DNA of 21,636 nt from an uncultured Bacilli bacterium (GCA_947631135.1 CANRKE010000011.1:1-21636), one strand, 5' to 3'. Shown: positions 12,009-21,436, numbered from the stretch's first letter. Numbers and translations are program-made. Notes: generated from the sequence alone by a model not told the origin.

Positions 12009-12833
12009 ATGAATAAAGTTGGAGAAAAAATTAAAAAGAATAAAAAGAATGATAATATTAAAATAATAAGAATTGCTGGTGTAACTTTTAATAATGATGA
12101 TGGAACATCAAGGCAAAAAATATTGGCTAAATGTTTAGCTAATGGAAAAACTAAGGCAAAACTTATCAAATATAATTTTGATGGTGAAAAAGCTATCAGA
12201 GTTATTACTGAATATGGTACTATAGGTAATATACCTAGAGAAGAGATCCAAAATGTATTATCTAAAGTTGATATGATGGAAGATATAAATATGGATATTA
12301 AAGCTTTCAAAGATGATAATTCAAAGAAAACTTTTTATTGTGATATGATAATAAAATATGCAAAATCTAGAAGAGAAATGAAACTAAAAAAAATACAGGA
12401 TAAATCTAAATCATTTACTACAGAAATTATAAAAGAATGCAATGATAGTGATTGTAATGATGTTATAGATTATTGTATTAAAGCTAAAATTTTGAATAAG
12501 AATGAATTATATAATGGTCTATCTAATCAAGAAATTAAAGATACATATGCTAAGATTTATGAATGCAATGACTATATATTTTCATGTAGTATATATAATA
12601 ATGAAGCAAAAAAACATTATGAAGTATTCTTTAAAGAAAATGATCATGAAGTATATCTTGGATATATTCCAATTAAACATAATAAAATAGTTAATGATAT
12701 AATAAACAATAAAAAAATTATTAATGGTGGTATACAATTACTAGGTGGTAGATACAAAGAATATGATTACAATGAAAAAATGTGTAAAGGAATAGATGAA
12801 TATACTATTAGTATAAGAATCAAATATGAATAA
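12009..12833 (+). CDS. Protein with two HIRAN-like regions
   Basis: A 274-residue soluble protein. Residues 18-88 (IKIIRIAGVTFNN...SRQKILAKC...KAIRVITEYGTIGNIPREE) follow the HIRAN pattern: a strand with GVTF, then RQ, a conserved Asp-x-x-Ala-Ile-x-V and IGxIP. A second region near 188-272 (IFSCSIYNN...YLGYIPIKHN...LLGGRYKEYDY) looks like another, more diverged copy. Between them lies a charged helical segment with KSRREMKLKKIQDKSKS. HIRAN domains bind DNA ends or damaged DNA in helicases such as HLTF; here they stand alone without a helicase. AGGAG at 11995 is 9 nt before ATG 12009, which was preferred to the TTG at 12000. It could be a DNA-binding or regulatory protein. Confidence 0.6.
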   Translation: MNKVGEKIKKNKKNDNIKIIRIAGVTFNNDDGTSRQKILAKCLANGKTKAKLIKYNFDGEKAIRVITEYGTIGNIPREEIQNVLSKVDMMEDINMDIKAFKDDNSKKTFYCDMIIKYAKSRREMKLKKIQDKSKSFTTEIIKECNDSDCNDVIDYCIKAKILNKNELYNGLSNQEIKDTYAKIYECNDYIFSCSIYNNEAKKHYEVFFKENDHEVYLGYIPIKHNKIVNDIINNKKIINGGIQLLGGRYKEYDYNEKMCKGIDEYTISIRIKYE

Positions 12834-12853
12834 TATTATATAAATATATAGAA

Positions 12854-12898
12854 AGTTGTATAAGTTAAAATTGAAAGAAAAAATTTATACAATTTTTT
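12854..12898 (+). terminator. Terminator after the HIRAN-like gene
   Basis: AGTTGTATAA pairs with TTATACAATT (one G-T) around a 21-nt loop, followed by TTTTTT. Confidence 0.6.
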
Positions 12899-12951
12899 AT
12901 ATACATTTAATTTGTAATTTGATACAATTATAATTGGAAGGTGATTTATAA

Positions 12952-13632
12952 ATGAAGAAAAATAAAATAATTATACTTAAATCATTAATATGTTTTATAG
13001 CTTATTTTTTTATAAATGATATAATATCTTTAGTATTAGATAATATAATATTTTCATTCGTAAAATTAGAAGGTATAGCGTTTCAAATATATCATATTTT
13101 GACATATTTAATATTTCCTACGATATTATTTATTATGTTTAAAGATGAGTTAATTAGTTCACTTAAATTGATGAAAAGAAAATTAAGAGATTATTTACCA
13201 TATTTGATTACTCCATATATTATTGGTTTTATAGTAATGATAATTTCAAATATGTTTATTATTTATATTCTTAATATGGGACAAGCAACTAACGAAGTAC
13301 AACTCAATAATTTATATGATATATATCCTGTGTATATTATCGTTGCTACTTGTTTTCTTGGACCATTTATTGAAGAAATGGTTTTTAGATTTGCACTTAG
13401 AAAAATAATTAGAAATGATAAAGCATTCATTATTTTATCAGGTTTATTATTTGGTATGTTACATGTTGTTTTTAATATGAATAGTGCTATTGATCTATTA
13501 TATGTTATACCTTATGGTTCTTTGGGTTGTGCATTTGCATATATGTATGTTAAAACTGATAATATATGGAATACTATTGGGATTCACACTTTACATAACA
13601 CTGCTCTATCAATATTAAAGATGGTGGTTTAA
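12952..13632 (+). CDS. CPBP family intramembrane metalloprotease (Abi/CAAX-like)
   Basis: This 226-residue membrane protein has about six to seven helices. The catalytic motifs of the CPBP family are complete: EEMVFR (Glu141, Glu142, Arg146), FGMLH (Phe167 to His171) and HTLHN (His212 to Asn216). Family members cleave membrane or prenylated proteins, or act in bacteriocin immunity and surface-protein handling. The ribosome binding site GGAAGGTGAT precedes ATG 12952. Only 2 nt separate it from the metallophosphoesterase gene, so the two form an operon. No bacteriocin gene is visible nearby. Confidence 0.88.
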   Translation: MKKNKIIILKSLICFIAYFFINDIISLVLDNIIFSFVKLEGIAFQIYHILTYLIFPTILFIMFKDELISSLKLMKRKLRDYLPYLITPYIIGFIVMIISNMFIIYILNMGQATNEVQLNNLYDIYPVYIIVATCFLGPFIEEMVFRFALRKIIRNDKAFIILSGLLFGMLHVVFNMNSAIDLLYVIPYGSLGCAFAYMYVKTDNIWNTIGIHTLHNTALSILKMVV

Positions 13633-13634
13633 TT

Positions 13635-14522
13635 ATGAAAAGAGATATTAAAAATAATTATGATGATTTAAATTTAGATGATGAAAATATAAAAAATCAT
13701 ACTATATTATATATATTTTTAGTTTTAATTGTTATAATTTGTATTTTACTTTTATATTCAAGATATTTTGCTACATCTATATTAACAGTTCATGAAAATC
13801 CAATATATACAGATAAAATATTTGATGAAGCAGATGGACTTAAAATAGTACAATTTTCTGATTTACTATATGGTAGCACGATTTCAAATAGAGGACTTGA
13901 AAAAGTTGTAAATAAAATTAATAGTTTAAAACCAGACATTGTAGTATTTACTGGTGATTTAATTTCTAGAGATTATGATATTAATAATAAAACTATAGAA
14001 TATATTACAAAAGAATTAAATAAAATAAATGCAAAATATGGGAAGTTTTCCATTAGAGGTGATAACGATTATAAAAACGATACTTTTATAGAAATCATGG
14101 AAAAATCTAATTTTAAACATTTGGATAACAATTATGATTTAGTATATATATCTAATAATAAGTATATATTTATTGGTGGAATAAATAGTAGTATTGAATC
14201 AGAAATTAATTATAATATTTTAAAATCATTTGAGAACAATGATATATATAAAATATTACTTATGCATGAACCAAATAATATAGATGATGTATTATCTAAT
14301 ATAGATATAGATTTAGCACTTTCTGGGCATAGTTTACATGGTCAATTACAATTACCTTTTATAGGTGGAATATATTATGATAAATATTCAAATAAATATA
14401 AAAAAGAATATTATAAGATTAACAATACTCAGTTTTATATTTCTTCTGGTATTGGAACAGATAAATATCCTTTTAGATTTATAAATAATCCTACTATTAA
14501 TCTATATAGAATAATAAAATAA
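13635..14522 (+). CDS. Membrane-anchored metallophosphoesterase with altered metal site
   Basis: This 295-residue protein has a cytoplasmic tail, a membrane segment at about 23-42 and a calcineurin-like phosphoesterase domain (about 69-294). It resembles the YkuE/YaeI group, which includes lipid pyrophosphatases. The five metal motifs are recognisable but changed: FSDLLYG (usual D-x-H, here Asp77-Leu78-Leu79 around Asp76), GDLISRD intact (107-113), RGDND (usual GNHD), LLMHEP with His211 intact, and GHSLHGQ (usual GHTHGGQ). The loss of two or three ligands suggests altered or lost catalysis. It is the second gene of an operon with the CPBP protease. The C-terminal part (YISSGIG...PTINLYRI) is normal for the family. 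Confidence 0.8.
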   Translation: MKRDIKNNYDDLNLDDENIKNHTILYIFLVLIVIICILLLYSRYFATSILTVHENPIYTDKIFDEADGLKIVQFSDLLYGSTISNRGLEKVVNKINSLKPDIVVFTGDLISRDYDINNKTIEYITKELNKINAKYGKFSIRGDNDYKNDTFIEIMEKSNFKHLDNNYDLVYISNNKYIFIGGINSSIESEINYNILKSFENNDIYKILLMHEPNNIDDVLSNIDIDLALSGHSLHGQLQLPFIGGIYYDKYSNKYKKEYYKINNTQFYISSGIGTDKYPFRFINNPTINLYRIIK

Positions 14523-15848
14523 TTAAATATTTTTACCTGGTTTATAAACCAGTGTTTTTTGGTCTTTTAAATATTCAGTATTTTGTATAAAATCTTTATT
14601 AAAATATAAGAATGCTCTACCAATTACTGTATTACTTGGAATATTAAGGTACTTAATATTTTTATTAAAATGCAAAAAATAATCACCTATAATCTTCACT
14701 TTTTCCATACTTAAAGTTTCTAAAGTTTCATTAAAATCTAAAAAGTAATCTCCTATTATTGTTATATTATTTAAAGCTAAGATTTTTAATGTATTATTAT
14801 GAAATAAAAAATAATTACCGATTCTATCAACTATATTATTAACATACTCCTCTATCTTATTAAATTTATCTAATTTAATATAAATTGATTCATTGTTATT
14901 AGTTGTTATATATATTTCTTTATAGTCATTATAATTTAATACCGATATTTTTTTGATATCAACGATACTATCACAAAATGAATCTTTTATAGTATCATCA
15001 TATTTAAATATTTTTTTATATTGTAAATCTAATATAAAATAATCTAATAATATGTATTTTTCATTATCTAAGTTAATTATTTTGTTTTTATCTATTATTA
15101 TATTATTTGTACAGTAATATATGTTATGTATATTATAATTATATTTATAATATTTTTTATTATCAGCTATTACATATCCTGGTAAAACAAATTCATCACT
15201 AATATTTACATGTGATAGTTTAAACTCTCTTTCGAAACTATTAGTTAAACCAGGTATTATATTATCTAAATTATTTGAAAATGTTGCATCAGGATTTTCA
15301 ACTGTACTATTATATCTATTTTTTATTGATAATATACTTGAACCATACCTTTTGTATTGGATACTAATTACAGAAGTTCCATATTCATCTTGTCTATGTG
15401 GATTATCAAAATTTTCTCTTTTTATATTATCAATATTTTTTTTAACTGCAAAAAATACTCTACTATTATTTAATCTTCCTCCATTAAAAGTGCATAATTC
15501 TTCTTTTTTTGTATAGTATTTTCTAAAATATTGTATATCCTTTTCTGTCATGCATTCATCATACAATATATATCCTGCCATATCAAATAACTCTTTCGGT
15601 GTCTTATCAGATAGTATATTTTTTAAATTATTCTTATCATATAAGCTATATATATAATCTATAAATTCATTTATTTTTCCATTATTAAGTAAATCGTCAT
15701 ACAGATAATGCGTAGGATTAAATTTATCCAATAATATTTTAAGTAATTTTCCATCTTCTTCTAAAATTGTTGCTAACATTATTTTACAAAGTTTACTCAT
15801 TTTTTCTCCATATTTTTTCTTTATTATTTTTAATTCTTTATTAACCAT
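14523..15848 (-). CDS. Large hypothetical protein with C-terminal leucine-rich repeats
   Basis: A 441-residue protein without signal peptide or membrane segment. The last 110 residues have three or four repeats of about 23 residues with the pattern IGDYFLxFNxxLExLxxxxxxxIG (for example near 335-420), a BspA-type or treponemal leucine-rich repeat, normally a protein-binding surface. The N-terminal 200 residues include helical KELKIIKKKYGEKMSKLCKIM and a region with DEYGTSVISIQY and NPDATFSNNLDNIIPGLT. These I recall from proteins of gut Firmicutes without known function. GGGGGAT precedes ATG 15848. It is transcribed alone and converges on the CPBP/phosphoesterase operon. Function unknown. Confidence 0.6.
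   Translation of the reverse strand: MVNKELKIIKKKYGEKMSKLCKIMLATILEEDGKLLKILLDKFNPTHYLYDDLLNNGKINEFIDYIYSLYDKNNLKNILSDKTPKELFDMAGYILYDECMTEKDIQYFRKYYTKKEELCTFNGGRLNNSRVFFAVKKNIDNIKRENFDNPHRQDEYGTSVISIQYKRYGSSILSIKNRYNSTVENPDATFSNNLDNIIPGLTNSFEREFKLSHVNISDEFVLPGYVIADNKKYYKYNYNIHNIYYCTNNIIIDKNKIINLDNEKYILLDYFILDLQYKKIFKYDDTIKDSFCDSIVDIKKISVLNYNDYKEIYITTNNNESIYIKLDKFNKIEEYVNNIVDRIGNYFLFHNNTLKILALNNITIIGDYFLDFNETLETLSMEKVKIIGDYFLHFNKNIKYLNIPSNTVIGRAFLYFNKDFIQNTEYLKDQKTLVYKPGKNI
14537..14560 (+). terminator. Terminator of the CPBP/phosphoesterase operon inside the opposing gene
   Basis: CTGGTT pairs with AACCAG around TATA, followed by TGTTTTTT. The hairpin lies within the last codons of the convergent LRR gene, which encodes LVYKPGKN there. 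Confidence 0.65.
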
Positions 15849-15902
15849 GATAATCCCCCGTAAGTTATATTATACATTATTTTACAACAAAAATAAAGTA
15901 AA

Positions 15903-15930
15903 ACTTACCCTATCTCAGGCAAGTTTTTAA
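15903..15930. terminator. Terminator after the flavin reductase-rubredoxin gene
   Basis: ACTTACC pairs with GGCAAGT (one G-T) around an 8-nt loop. A T-rich tail is present on both strands. It lies downstream of the - strand operon ending at 15983. Confidence 0.65.
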
Positions 15931-15982
15931 GATTTTTTAATAAATAATAATTCCCTATAACATTTCTATATTAACATGTATT

Positions 15983-16624
15983 TTATATTTTTTCAAAAAA
16001 CTCTTTACCTCTGCCACATATTGGGCATTTAAAATCATCACTTAATTCATCTAAATCACTTTCAAATTTATATCCACATATTCTACATACAAATATATTT
16101 TTCTTTTTATTTTCTTTAGCTTCTTCTTTTTCATCTGGTATATATGTTGGAGCATTTTTAGGAGTTTTACCTTTTAGTTCTTTATGATAATACAAATAAG
16201 TCATAGGTATTTCATTATTATATTTATTACATTCTTTAATTTCACCAATAAATATTGTATGAGTATCCACTTCTATTATATCAACAACTTTACAAACAAC
16301 ATATCCTAAAGTATCTTTAATAACAGGAATTTCTAATATATATTCATATTCAACATCATTAAATTTATCTATATCTCTACTTGAATTATAACCAAAAGTT
16401 CCAATTAATTTCGGATTTGATTTTTCACTTAAAATAGAAATAGCAAACATATTATTTTTTTTAATACATTTATTTGTATAATTATCATGATTTATACTGA
16501 TGGCTATTTTATTCGTTGTTACTTGTATTACACTATTTATCGTACAACCAACATTTTTATTATCATATTTTGTAGTTGCAATATAAACACCATATGATAA
16601 ATCTCTCAATATTTTAGTATCCAT
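15983..16624 (-). CDS. Flavin reductase-rubredoxin fusion (high molecular weight rubredoxin)
   Basis: This 213-residue fusion has two parts. Residues 1-150 are a flavin reductase-like FMN-binding domain (LSYGVYIATTKYDNKNVGCTIN, FAISILS, YLYYHKELKGKTPKNAP). Residues 177-213 form a rubredoxin with the four iron-binding cysteines Cys180, Cys183, Cys200 and Cys203 in VCRICGY and CPICGRG. Such proteins (Hrb type) pass electrons from NAD(P)H to flavodiiron proteins that reduce oxygen or nitric oxide in anaerobes; the partner is not in this window. The start codon lies 1 nt after the stop of the FabG-like gene, so the two are probably translationally coupled. Length is normal for the type. Confidence 0.88.
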   Translation of the reverse strand: MDTKILRDLSYGVYIATTKYDNKNVGCTINSVIQVTTNKIAISINHDNYTNKCIKKNNMFAISILSEKSNPKLIGTFGYNSSRDIDKFNDVEYEYILEIPVIKDTLGYVVCKVVDIIEVDTHTIFIGEIKECNKYNNEIPMTYLYYHKELKGKTPKNAPTYIPDEKEEAKENKKKNIFVCRICGYKFESDLDELSDDFKCPICGRGKEFFEKI

Positions 16625-16625
16625 A

Positions 16626-17363
16626 TTAATTCATTCCAGCTCCATCTACTGATAATATTTCTCCTGTTACAAAACTTGCCATAGGACTAGCAAGATACAA
16701 AAATGCATTTGCAATATCTATTGGTTCTGCCATTCTACCAAGTGGAATTTTATTTATAATTGGATCTATTATTTCCTTGGGTAAAGAATCAACCATATCT
16801 GTTCTTACAACACCTGGTGCGACTGCATTAACTCTTATATTATATTTTCCAAGTTCACGCGCTAACGATTTAGTTAATCCATTTACTGCAAATTTACTAG
16901 TTGGATACGCACATCCTGATGGTTGTCCATAAATACTTACCATAGATGAAGTATTAAGTATAACTCCTTCATTTTGTTCTTTCATATAATCAACTGCAAC
17001 TTTTGAACACATATATAATGCATTTACATTTAAATTAATTATTCTTTCAAATTCACCATTTTTATAATCTTCTATTTTTGTTGATGAAGATACTCCTGCA
17101 TTATTTATTAATATATCTATACTACCAAATTTATCTTTCACTTCTTTAAATACATTTCTGATACTATCTTCATCAGTCAAATCAGGATAAAATCCAAGTA
17201 TTTTACCTTTATAATCATTTAAATTATCTAAAGCTTTATTAACTGTCTCTTCTCTTGAACCAAATACCACTACTTTAGCATTATTTTCAAGAAATAATTT
17301 TGCCGTTGCAAACCCAATACCCCTTGTAGCTCCTGTAATAATTGCTACCTTATTTTCTAACAT
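16626..17363 (-). CDS. SDR oxidoreductase, FabG-like (3-oxoacyl-ACP reductase type)
   Basis: A 245-residue SDR with complete motifs: cofactor loop TGATRGIG at 10-17, DLTDE near 61-65, NNAG at 87-90, Ser140, Tyr153 and Lys157 (YPTSK), and PGVVRTDM. Length and the ending VTGEILSVDGAGMN match FabG. It could be the reductase of fatty acid synthesis, but no other fab gene is nearby, so a related oxidoreductase is as likely. Two ATGs are in frame. AGGAGG ends at 17371, 1 nt before the one at 17369 and 7 nt before the one at 17363, so 17363 was chosen. It is the first gene of an operon with the flavin reductase-rubredoxin gene. Confidence 0.88.
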   Translation of the reverse strand: MLENKVAIITGATRGIGFATAKLFLENNAKVVVFGSREETVNKALDNLNDYKGKILGFYPDLTDEDSIRNVFKEVKDKFGSIDILINNAGVSSSTKIEDYKNGEFERIINLNVNALYMCSKVAVDYMKEQNEGVILNTSSMVSIYGQPSGCAYPTSKFAVNGLTKSLARELGKYNIRVNAVAPGVVRTDMVDSLPKEIIDPIINKIPLGRMAEPIDIANAFLYLASPMASFVTGEILSVDGAGMN

Positions 17364-17431
17364 TTTCATTCCTCCTCTTTAAATATCTATAATATAATTT
17401 TATCATAAAACATATTAAATTGATAATATAT

Positions 17432-17461
17432 AAATAAAAATTCATAAAATATGAATTTTTT
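17432..17461 (-). terminator. Terminator of secG
   Basis: On the - strand AAATTCATA pairs with TATGAATTT around TTT, followed by TTATTTAT; it begins at the secG stop codon. Confidence 0.65.
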
Positions 17462-17693
17462 ATTTACCAATAATTCCACTTGATAATAGAAAAGATAGCA
17501 CAAAAAATATAATTCCTAATATGTAAGTGATACGTGTAATTATTAATTCTCCACCACGTTCTTTACGATTAGCAAATAATTCACTTCCACCACCTTGTAT
17601 TATACCAGATGCACTTTCAGCTTTACTACTTTGAAGTAAGCATATTGCTATTAAAATAATTGATACTATCATTAATACTATTTCCATATGCAT
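17460..17693 (-). CDS. secG: Preprotein translocase subunit SecG
   Basis: This 77-residue inner-membrane protein has two membrane helices (about 4-20 and 53-74). The conserved loop between them is QSSKAESASGIIQGGGSELFANRKERGGE, matching the SecG pattern of small residues before GG-x-x-x-x-F. It helps SecYEA export unfolded proteins. Length is normal. GAGGG lies 3 nt before the ATG at 17693 and 9 nt before a second in-frame ATG at 17687, and the latter may be the true start. Promoter at 17715-17743, terminator at the stop codon; transcribed alone. Confidence 0.92.
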   Translation of the reverse strand: MHMEIVLMIVSIILIAICLLQSSKAESASGIIQGGGSELFANRKERGGELIITRITYILGIIFFVLSFLLSSGIIGK

Positions 17694-17714
17694 AATCCCT
17701 CGTTTCTTCTTAAT

Positions 17715-17743
17715 ATTCTATCATAGTATTATTAAAAAGTAAA
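17715..17743 (-). promoter_or_regulatory. Promoter of secG
   Basis: On the - strand TTTACT (17738-17743), 17 nt, TAGAAT (17715-17720), about 22 nt before the start codon. Confidence 0.5.
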
Positions 17744-17770
17744 TTGTTTTAATAATTTTTAATTTAACTT

Positions 17771-18325
17771 TTATATAATAGCATATAAAACTAATATAAA
17801 ATTCAAATAACTTTTTCTTACACAATTCATAAGATTACTATTTTCTTTTATTCCAACATATTTATATAAATTAGCTGGCTTTTTAAATACATCCATAGAA
17901 ACATATTTATCAACCATTGTAATTATCCAACCTTCAATATATTTTGGAGGGATAATATTAAGCGGGAACATATGCCTCTTAATACAATCTATTACTTTTT
18001 TATTCATATATTTTGGAAAGTATTTAGAAGCATTTATACTAGCCTCTTTAGCATGTACAAATCCATGTTGTTTAAATAATGGTTTATGAGTTCTATCATT
18101 TTGCCATGGTTTTTTATAAAAATCATGTAATAATCCTGCTATTGCACAAGCTTGATAATCTAATCCTAATTTTTTAGAAATTTTATATGATATATATGAT
18201 ACTTTTATACAATGATCATAAACTGAATCATTATGATGTTTATAATTCTTTCTCTTTTGAAATTCATCACTTTCTAATATTTCTTTTACTATATTGTAAT
18301 ATTCTTTATCTAAATTTATTTCCAT
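17771..18325 (-). CDS. HD-domain phosphohydrolase
   Basis: This 184-residue protein has an HD-domain core at about 35-140. VYDHCIKVS gives the first His (His38), AGLLHDFYK the His67-Asp68 pair, QHGFVHAKEA further His residues, and IITMVDKYVSMD the late Asp. HD proteins are metal-dependent phosphohydrolases acting on nucleotides or phosphate esters. The HGFVHA and KRHMFPLN pattern is that of uncharacterised Firmicute members often placed near dnaE. The start ATG at 18325 lies 16 nt after the dnaE stop, with only a weak AGAAAGAAG ribosome binding site, suggesting coupling with dnaE. Substrate unknown. Confidence 0.8.
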   Translation of the reverse strand: MEINLDKEYYNIVKEILESDEFQKRKNYKHHNDSVYDHCIKVSYISYKISKKLGLDYQACAIAGLLHDFYKKPWQNDRTHKPLFKQHGFVHAKEASINASKYFPKYMNKKVIDCIKRHMFPLNIIPPKYIEGWIITMVDKYVSMDVFKKPANLYKYVGIKENSNLMNCVRKSYLNFILVLYAII

Positions 18326-18341
18326 GCTTTTACTTCTTTCT

Positions 18342-21272
18342 TTATAATACTGTTATTCCATTTACTATTATTTGAATTTTATCATTTCTTAAATCCACTT
18401 TACCAAAAACATCTATTATCATATTTTCTTCAATATCTTTATATTGTTCATAAGTATTTGGAAACAAAGTTAAATCAACATTATCATATTCATCATAACA
18501 CTTTACAAATGCCATCTTATCTTTTTTCTTTGTTTCAATTTCATGAATATTATCTACTATCAATTTAATATTTATATCTTTATTAATATAATTTTTTAAC
18601 ATAGTAATATTTAAATCATTCTTTTTCTTATAATTGTCAAGTGGATGTGTATTAATATAAAATCCAAATGTTTCAAATTCTTTATCGATAATGTAATTAT
18701 TATCATATTCATCATACATAATTATTTTTGGTTTGTCAACTAATTCATCGTCTAAATCACTAATTAAGTCAACATAGTTTACAATATCATCTAAGTTTTC
18801 TATTAAAGTTCTTTTATTCATTTTAAATTCATCAAATGAACCTGCATATATTAAACTTTCTATAACTTTTTTATTAATAGTTTTAGAATAACATTTTTTC
18901 ATAAAATCATAAAAATCTTTAAACTCTCCATCACTTCTTATTTTTAATATTTCATTACATACAACATTACCAACATTATTTATAATAGTAAGAGGTAGGA
19001 TAATACTATTATTATTAGTTATATATTTATTACTGCTTTTATTTATATTACATCCTATAATATTAATTTTATTTAATTTTGCTTCCATAATATAATCTTT
19101 TGTTTTAATAGTACTACCTACTACACTATTTAATAGATTAGTTATAAAGAATGATGGATAATGAGCTTTTAAATATGCCATTTGATATGATATATATGAA
19201 TATGCTACTGAGTGAGATTTATTAAATCCATAATTTGCAAATTTTAAAATCATATCATATATTTTTTGAGCAACATCTTTAGTATAACCATTTTTTTGTG
19301 CACCTTCTATAAATTTAGTTTCTTCTCCTTTTAATATATCTAATTTTTTCTTACTTATTGCACGTCTTAAAATATCAGCTTGACCTAGTGTATAACCAGC
19401 AATTTTTTGTGCAACCTGCATAATTTGTTCTTGATATATCATTATTCCATATGTACTTTTTAATATATCCTTTAAATCTTCATGTACATAATCTACCTTT
19501 TCGCATTTTTGTTTTCTTCTTATATATACAGGAATATAGTCCATAGGTCCAGGTCTAAACAATGCTATAGAAGCAACAATATCATCAAATGAACTAACCT
19601 TAAGACTTCTTAAAAAGTTTTTCATACCTTCACTTTCAAATTGAAATATACCTAAAGTATTTACTGAATAAAATATATATAAAGTTTTTTTATCATCTAA
19701 CGGTAAATGATTTAAATCTAATTTTATATTTAATGAGTTTTCTATTTCTTTTTTTACCTCACTTATTATAGTAAGATTTTTAAGACCTAAAAAGTCCATT
19801 TTAAGTAATCCTAAATCTTCTAAATATTGCATAGTATAACCAGTTAAATATGAATCAACATTTTTAACAAGAGGTATTATATTATCTAAATTATCTCCAC
19901 ATATTACAACACCAGCAGCATGTATACTAGAATGTCTTTTAATACCCTCTAAATGACATGCTATATCAAACATTTTTTTAAGTTCATTATTCTGATCTAT
20001 CATATTTTTAAAGAAATTATTATTTTCATAAACTTTTTTTAAATTCATTTTATCATTTATATTTTTAGTTATTCTATCTATTAATTTACTATTTATATTA
20101 AGACATCTAGAAACATCTCTTATTACAGCTTTTGATGATAAAGTACCATATGTAATTATATTTGCTACCCTATTATTTCCATATTTTTCTTCACAATATT
20201 TTATTACTTCATCACGTTTATCATATTGAAAGTCCGTATCAATATCTGGCATAGTAACACGTTCTTTATTTAAAAATCTTTCAAATAATAAATCATATTT
20301 TAATGGGTCAATATCAGTTATACCTAATGTGTAAGAAACTAAACTACCAGCCGCACTACCACGTCCAGGGCCAACCATAATATCATGTGTTTTAGCATAT
20401 TTTATAAAATCATAAACTACTAAAAAGTAATTACAATATCCCATTTTATTAATAGTATCAAGTTCATATTCCAATCTATCAATATATTTCTTTTCTACAT
20501 TATTATTAAATCTTTTTTTAAGCCCTTTAATACATAATTTTCTTAAATATTCTTCTTCATTATTTTTAACATATTTAGGTAAATTAGGTATATTAATTTT
20601 ATCAAATTTAATATCACATATTCTAACTATTTCTGATGTATTCAATCTATTAGAAATCATACTAGCTTCATTGTAATCTAATAGATGATTATTATAATAT
20701 TTCTTTTTCTCATAATTATCTATAGTAATACCATCTCTTATCATATATATATAATCTAAGTATTTACTATCATCTTTATTTAAATATAATACTTTATTTA
20801 TAAATACAATATTCCTTAATTTTTTAACTTTATTATATTCATTACTATTTGAATATCCTATATATATTTTTTTATATATTTTACATAAATTATTATAATA
20901 AAAACTACTATTAAATGGTACTATACATAATATATTATCTTTATATTTAATTAAATCTTTTCCAGTTATTATTCTTTCATTTTGTATATTAGATAACTTT
21001 ATTAAGTTTTTATAACCATCTATATTAATTGCATATAAAAGTACTATTCTTAATTGTCCATCTTTATCTTTTAATGTTACTTCAAGTCCTATTATAGGTT
21101 TAATACTATTTTTAATACATTCATAATAAAACTCCATAGTGCCATTTAAATTATTATTACAAATACCTAAACAATTTATATTATTTTCTAAACATTTATT
21201 TATTAATGATTTAGTATTTATTAAGCATGATAATAATTCATAATCAGTCTTTACATAAAGTGGTGTATACAT
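18342..21272 (-). CDS. dnaE: DNA polymerase III subunit alpha, DnaE type
   Basis: This 976-residue replicative polymerase subunit has an N-terminal PHP-like domain (1-200), followed by the palm with GPGRGSAAGSLV (301-312) and the catalytic PDIDTDF (342-348). LKMDFLGLKNLT supplies the third Asp. YEQIMQVAQKIAGYTLGQADILRRA lies in the finger region, and FNKSHSVAYSYISYQMAYLKAHYP next to it. A tandem helix-hairpin-helix region comes later, and an OB fold at the end (KLIVDNIHEIETKKKDKMAFVKCYDEYDN). It is shorter than most DnaE (usually above 1,050), but all core parts are present. The PHP metal ligands are lost (LYVKTDYELLSCL for HVHSxYSLLDG). GGAG lies 11 nt before ATG 21272. Confidence 0.95.
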   Translation of the reverse strand: MYTPLYVKTDYELLSCLINTKSLINKCLENNINCLGICNNNLNGTMEFYYECIKNSIKPIIGLEVTLKDKDGQLRIVLLYAINIDGYKNLIKLSNIQNERIITGKDLIKYKDNILCIVPFNSSFYYNNLCKIYKKIYIGYSNSNEYNKVKKLRNIVFINKVLYLNKDDSKYLDYIYMIRDGITIDNYEKKKYYNNHLLDYNEASMISNRLNTSEIVRICDIKFDKINIPNLPKYVKNNEEEYLRKLCIKGLKKRFNNNVEKKYIDRLEYELDTINKMGYCNYFLVVYDFIKYAKTHDIMVGPGRGSAAGSLVSYTLGITDIDPLKYDLLFERFLNKERVTMPDIDTDFQYDKRDEVIKYCEEKYGNNRVANIITYGTLSSKAVIRDVSRCLNINSKLIDRITKNINDKMNLKKVYENNNFFKNMIDQNNELKKMFDIACHLEGIKRHSSIHAAGVVICGDNLDNIIPLVKNVDSYLTGYTMQYLEDLGLLKMDFLGLKNLTIISEVKKEIENSLNIKLDLNHLPLDDKKTLYIFYSVNTLGIFQFESEGMKNFLRSLKVSSFDDIVASIALFRPGPMDYIPVYIRRKQKCEKVDYVHEDLKDILKSTYGIMIYQEQIMQVAQKIAGYTLGQADILRRAISKKKLDILKGEETKFIEGAQKNGYTKDVAQKIYDMILKFANYGFNKSHSVAYSYISYQMAYLKAHYPSFFITNLLNSVVGSTIKTKDYIMEAKLNKINIIGCNINKSSNKYITNNNSIILPLTIINNVGNVVCNEILKIRSDGEFKDFYDFMKKCYSKTINKKVIESLIYAGSFDEFKMNKRTLIENLDDIVNYVDLISDLDDELVDKPKIIMYDEYDNNYIIDKEFETFGFYINTHPLDNYKKKNDLNITMLKNYINKDINIKLIVDNIHEIETKKKDKMAFVKCYDEYDNVDLTLFPNTYEQYKDIEENMIIDVFGKVDLRNDKIQIIVNGITVL

Positions 21273-21436
21273 AGTACTTCATCTCCAGTAGTTATAATAT
21301 GTCCCTTTTCATTTTCTTTCTAAATTAATTTTACCATAAATAAAAAAATAATAATATAAAAAATTAGTAAGTTATTATTTTTTTATAATTATTATTTTAT
21401 ATCAATAATATATTTCTTTATATATATTATACATTG

